A stretch of DNA of 8,451 nucleotides. It comes from an uncultured Anaerobutyricum sp. (GTDB taxonomy: Bacteria > Bacillota > Clostridia > Lachnospirales > Lachnospiraceae). The position numbers and the translations under genes were made by a program. The notes below the pieces were generated by a model that saw only the letters and a list, made by a program, of their open reading frames with translations, had not been told where the DNA came from and ran no database searches. Within the stretch, counting starts at the first letter, position 1; the number at the start of each line of letters is the position of its first letter. Location: NCBI GenBank assembly GCA_934317185.1, contig CAKREJ010000066.1:1-8451 (forward strand), written 5' to 3'. This document shows positions 6,093-8,451 of the stretch, one piece after another.

Positions 6093-6761
6093 ATGAATAT
6101 TTTTGATGTGATCGGTCCGGTTATGGTTGGACCTTCCAGTTCCCACACAGCGGGGGCAGTAAGGATTGGTTTTGTGGCAAGACAGCTTTTGGGGGAAGAG
6201 GTCAGAGAAGCAAAGATTTTGTTATACGGTTCTTTTCTTGCAACAGGCAGAGGGCATGGTACAGATAAGGCTTTGGTTGCAGGACTTCTTGGAATGCAGA
6301 CAGATGATTATCGTATTCCCCAAAGTCTTGAGATTGCCGAAGATAAGGGAATGAAGCTTTCTTTTGGGGAAGCAGTGTTAAAAGAAGCACATCCTAATAC
6401 GGCACAGCTTTATTTAAAAGGTGTTTCAGGAAAGACGCTGGAGCTTATCGGGCAATCACTCGGTGGTGGACGGATCAATATTGCAGAGATTGATGGAATC
6501 GAGACAAACTTCTCAGGAGAGAATCCGACATTGATCGTACACAATCTTGATCAGCCGGGACACGTATCAGAAGTAACTTCTATGCTTGCACATAAGTCAG
6601 TGAATATTGCAACAATGCAGCTATACCGCTCTGCTAAAGGAGGAAAGGCAGTCATGGTCGTTGAATGCGACCAGGAAGTTCCCAAAGAAGGAATCCGTTG
6701 GTTAGAACGGGCGGAGGGGGTTCTTAAGGTGACGTATCTTGGAAAGGAAGAGGAAAAGTAA
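6093..6761 (+). CDS. sdaAB: L-serine dehydratase, iron-sulfur-dependent, beta subunit
   Basis: This 222-residue protein matches the beta chain of the two-subunit enzyme that converts L-serine to pyruvate and ammonia in the cytoplasm. The N-terminus carries the hallmark FDVIGPVMVGPSSSHTAGAV (4-23), followed by GHGTDKALVAGLLGM (54-68), HPNTAQLYL (100-108) and SLGGGRINIAEIDG (122-135). The C-terminal part from about 146 to 217 is an ACT domain (NPTLIVHNLDQPGHVSEVTS, then VNIATMQLYR), which in this enzyme class binds amino acids and often has a regulatory role. AAGGAG lies six bases before the ATG. The next gene starts directly after the stop codon with no spacer, so the two subunits are translated together. 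The split into separate beta and alpha genes is typical of Firmicutes. Confidence 0.97.
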   Translation: MNIFDVIGPVMVGPSSSHTAGAVRIGFVARQLLGEEVREAKILLYGSFLATGRGHGTDKALVAGLLGMQTDDYRIPQSLEIAEDKGMKLSFGEAVLKEAHPNTAQLYLKGVSGKTLELIGQSLGGGRINIAEIDGIETNFSGENPTLIVHNLDQPGHVSEVTSMLAHKSVNIATMQLYRSAKGGKAVMVVECDQEVPKEGIRWLERAEGVLKVTYLGKEEEK

Positions 6762-7637
6762 ATGACAGAATATCACAGTATTCAAAATTTATTAGATCTT
6801 TGTAAAGAGCAGGAAAAGCAAGTATGGGAAGTTGTGCAGCAGGCTGATGTGGAAGAGAGTGGCATAACAAAAGAACAGGTTTTTGAAAAGATGCGTTTTA
6901 TGTATAATGCGATGCGGGAAGCCGATGAAAGTTATGAAGCCAATCTGAAGTCTCAGAGTGGAATGGTTGGAGGCGATGGTGAAAAAATGCGTCAGTTTAA
7001 TGCCAGCGGAAAGAATCTGTGCAGTGAATATTCCAGCCTTGCAATGGAAAAAGCATTGAAGATGGGAGAATCGAATGCCTGCATGAAAAGAATCGTAGCA
7101 GCCCCTACTGCAGGCTCCTGTGGAGTGATCCCGGCAGTTCTTTTAAGTTATGAAGAGACTAAAAATGCAGAGGAAGATGAATTGGTGAAGGCACTCTTTG
7201 TTGCTTCAGGTATTGGAAAGGTTGTTGCGGAAAATGCATCGATTGCCGGAGCATTTGGCGGATGTCAGGCAGAAATCGGAACGGCAAGTGCGATGGCTGC
7301 CGGGGCACTGGCATATCTGCAAGGTGCAGATAATGAACAGATTATGCAGGCGGCAACCTTTGCCTTAAAAAATATGCTCGGACTTGCCTGTGATCCGGTT
7401 GGCGGTCTGGTAGAAGTTCCCTGCGTAAAAAGAAATGTAGCGGGAGTTGTGAATGCCATTTCAAGTGCACAGCTTGCCCTTGCCGGTATTACCAGTGCGA
7501 TCACACCGGATGATACGATTGACAGTATGCGCCGTATAGGAAACGACCTTCCATCCTGTCTGAAAGAAACCAGTAAAGGTGGTCTTGCAGTAACAGAATC
7601 GGCAAAAAAGATTATGGAACGGTTTAAAACCTCATAA
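6762..7637 (+). CDS. sdaAA: L-serine dehydratase, iron-sulfur-dependent, alpha subunit
   Basis: This 291-residue catalytic subunit contains RIVAAPTAGSCGVIPAVLLS (110-129), AGAFGGCQAEIG (162-173) and GLACDPVGGLVEVPCVKRN (207-225). C168, C210 and C221 have the 42- and 11-residue spacing of the three cysteines that hold the [4Fe-4S] cluster in characterised L-serine dehydratases, where serine binds the free iron. C120 is a further conserved cysteine near the active site. The ATG follows the sdaAB TAA without a gap; purine-rich sequence at the end of sdaAB provides the ribosome binding site. The cluster makes the enzyme oxygen-sensitive, consistent with an anaerobe. Forty-three bases separate its stop from that of the convergent Rrf2 gene, and I could not find an intrinsic terminator there. 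Confidence 0.97.
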   Translation: MTEYHSIQNLLDLCKEQEKQVWEVVQQADVEESGITKEQVFEKMRFMYNAMREADESYEANLKSQSGMVGGDGEKMRQFNASGKNLCSEYSSLAMEKALKMGESNACMKRIVAAPTAGSCGVIPAVLLSYEETKNAEEDELVKALFVASGIGKVVAENASIAGAFGGCQAEIGTASAMAAGALAYLQGADNEQIMQAATFALKNMLGLACDPVGGLVEVPCVKRNVAGVVNAISSAQLALAGITSAITPDDTIDSMRRIGNDLPSCLKETSKGGLAVTESAKKIMERFKTS

Positions 7638-7680
7638 ATAATCCCATAAAGGTAAGTAGTCCACATAAACAGTATACGAC

Positions 7681-8103
7681 TTATTCTTCTGGTATAAACT
7701 CAGGATTTTCCAAAATCTCCTCCAGAGTAATATCGTAGAAAAAGTCGTGTACCATAGAATCAAACTTCTTCCACATCGGCAGAGTACGGCACTGACCGGC
7801 TCTTGGGCAGACATCCGCATCTTTCATAAGGCAGGCAACCGGAGCAAGACTTCCTTCGGCTACTTCAAGAATCTCTCCAACGCTGTACTCAGCAGGAGTG
7901 CGGGTAAGCTGGTAGCCGCCGCCTTTGCCTCTAAGACCTTTTAGCATCTTTTGTTTTACAAGAGACTTCAGTATACTTTCCAGATATTTATCTGAAATAC
8001 TTTGTCTTTTTGCAATATCTTTAAGGGGAATATATCCCTCATTTCCATGCTCCGCTAAATCTAACATAACACGGAGTGCATAACGTCCTTTTGTAGAAAT
8101 CAT
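7681..8103 (-). CDS. Rrf2 family transcriptional regulator with three cysteines (possible Fe-S sensor)
   Basis: This 140-residue protein has the standard Rrf2 layout. It opens with MISTKGRYALRVMLDLA, followed by a winged helix-turn-helix (about 25-66: IPLKDIAKRQSISDKYLESI, then the wing GLRGKGGGYQL), SVGEILEVAEG (74-84), and a cysteine segment C91, C99, C105 before a C-terminal helix. IscR and NsrR carry three cysteines spaced x5 and x5 in this place; here the first gap is seven residues (C-x7-C-x5-C), so Fe-S binding is plausible but not certain. The start at 8103 has AAGGAG at six-base spacing. It is followed by no iscS-like gene: its 3' neighbour is the convergent sdaAA. Possible roles are cysteine or Fe-S homeostasis, redox or nitric oxide response. 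Autoregulation is suggested by direct repeats over its promoter. Confidence 0.93.
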   Translation of the reverse strand: MISTKGRYALRVMLDLAEHGNEGYIPLKDIAKRQSISDKYLESILKSLVKQKMLKGLRGKGGGYQLTRTPAEYSVGEILEVAEGSLAPVACLMKDADVCPRAGQCRTLPMWKKFDSMVHDFFYDITLEEILENPEFIPEE

Positions 8104-8131
8104 AAAAATCTCCTTTTGTCCTTAACTCATG

Positions 8132-8149
8132 AACATATTATAACATATT
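8132..8149. repeat. Two tandem AACATATT repeats with a 10-bp period over the Rrf2 promoter
   Basis: AACATATT occurs at 8132-8139 and 8142-8149, on the same face of the helix and overlapping the -10 box of the - strand promoter. This may be an operator for Rrf2 autoregulation, or simply AT-rich promoter sequence. Confidence 0.35.
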
Positions 8150-8166
8150 TTATCCTCTTACAGCAA
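8137..8166 (-). promoter_or_regulatory. Extended -10 promoter of the Rrf2 gene
   Basis: On the - strand a perfect TATAAT (8137-8142) is preceded by TGT, giving an extended -10, and by TTGCTG (8161-8166) after an 18-base spacer. Transcription would begin about 25-30 bases before the ATG at 8103. Confidence 0.65.
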
Positions 8167-8171
8167 GAAGA

Positions 8172-8192
8172 CTCCGACCTCTAAGGTGGGAG
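8172..8192. repeat. Short hairpin (CTCC-ACCT / AGGT-GGAG) between the Rrf2 and chromate-transporter genes
   Basis: CTCC (8172-8175) pairs with GGAG (8189-8192) and ACCT (8177-8180) with AGGT (8184-8187) around a CTA loop, with one G/G mismatch. It lies 35 bases after the - strand transporter stop and could weakly terminate that gene, although on that strand it is followed only by TCTTCTT. The + strand reading SKKTPTSKVGDELPK across it resembles the C-terminal end of some IS200/IS605 TnpB proteins, so a transposon-end remnant is the alternative. Confidence 0.4.
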
Positions 8193-8226
8193 ATGAATTG
8201 CCGAAAAGACGAAAAAATAGTGTATA

Positions 8227-8451
8227 TTATTTTACAAGAGAAAAAAGTAAATTACCTATGCCACAAAGACACATGATAAGGATAGGATTTAGCTTCCATT
8301 TTCTAAGAGCAATGAATGCAGCAATAAAAAGTAAAAGTTCAACGATATTCACTGAAGAAATGTGTAAAGTCTGCCCGGAAAGAACAGCGGTCTGAAACAT
8401 AGAAAATCCGGCAGCAGTAATCAGTGCAACAACGGCAGGCCGCAGACTGGA
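8227..8451 (-). CDS. Chromate transporter (CHR family), C-terminal fragment cut by the window edge
   Basis: The - strand is open from the right edge to a TAA at 8227-8229, giving 74 residues with no start codon needed inside the window. The fragment begins SSLRPAVVALITAAGFSMF and later has ELLLFIAAFIALRKWKLNP followed by ILIMCLCGIGNLLFSLVK. LRPAVV followed by hydrophobic helices, and a late K-x-NPILI segment, are characteristic of the end of CHR-domain chromate/anion transporters (ChrA and its half-size homologues). Three hydrophobic stretches fit membrane helices. Firmicutes often carry two adjacent half-size CHR genes; whether this is one of such a pair cannot be told here. The physiological substrate in gut anaerobes is not known. 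It lies upstream of, and in the same direction as, the Rrf2 gene, but Rrf2 has its own promoter. Confidence 0.75.
   Translation of the reverse strand, partial: SSLRPAVVALITAAGFSMFQTAVLSGQTLHISSVNIVELLLFIAAFIALRKWKLNPILIMCLCGIGNLLFSLVK

Noticed and set aside
7265..7666. 133-codon open frame on the - strand inside sdaAA
   Set aside because: It lies antisense to the conserved catalytic core of sdaAA; its composition mirrors that gene and it has no plausible ribosome binding site.
7621..7680. Terminator after sdaAA
   Set aside because: GGTTTAAAACC at 7621-7631 is inside the coding end, cannot form a proper loop, and no GC stem with a T tract is present in the gap.
8186..8395. 69-codon + strand frame starting GTG at 8186
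   Set aside because: It runs antisense to the clearly recognisable CHR-family C-terminus and has no family resemblance beyond its first few residues.
1..8451. CRISPR arrays, tRNA or rRNA genes, intact insertion sequences or prophage genes
   Set aside because: No regularly spaced repeats, no tRNA-like T-loop or acceptor arrangement, no rRNA motifs, and no transposase or integrase frame were found on either strand.

Overview
The window is AT-rich and has strong AGGAG-type ribosome binding sites throughout. It carries a DegV-family protein, an Rrf2 regulator and a split two-gene [4Fe-4S] L-serine dehydratase. This gene mix and style point to an anaerobic Firmicute, most likely a Lachnospiraceae-type Clostridia. 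That assignment is inferred from gene content and codon use, not from a marker gene.

Layout. At 2-295 (+) lies the 3' end of an unrecognised gene. It converges on a DegV/FakB-like lipid-binding protein (381-1244, -), and a long shared hairpin terminator sits between them. A control region of roughly 450 bp (1245-1692) holds the degV leader and two candidate promoters facing right, one of them overlapped by inverted repeats. Six genes on the + strand follow: a membrane-anchored type I periplasmic binding protein (1693-2784), a dCache-GGDEF diguanylate cyclase overlapping it by 4 bp (2781-4232), an NSS/SNF-family sodium-dependent transporter with a TTG start (4264-5616), an HPr-like phosphocarrier (5696-5953), and sdaAB (6093-6761) and sdaAA (6762-7637), which abut with no gap. 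A separate candidate promoter precedes sdaAB. Convergent to sdaAA is a cysteine-containing Rrf2 regulator (7681-8103, -). The right edge holds the 3' end of a chromate-transporter-family gene (8227-8451, -), which has no start codon inside the window.

How the genes may work together (inference). The binding protein and the dCache sensor look like a two-protein receptor in which ligand binding outside the cell sets c-di-GMP synthesis inside. The binding protein has no ABC permease or ATPase beside it, so it is more likely a sensor than a transport component. Downstream, a sodium-coupled amino-acid-type transporter, a phosphocarrier that cannot be Ser46-phosphorylated, and serine dehydratase suggest uptake of an amino acid (serine is the obvious candidate) and its deamination to pyruvate. 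The most unusual feature is this linkage of an extracellular binding-protein/c-di-GMP receptor to amino-acid uptake and catabolism. No CRISPR array, rRNA, tRNA or intact mobile element was seen.
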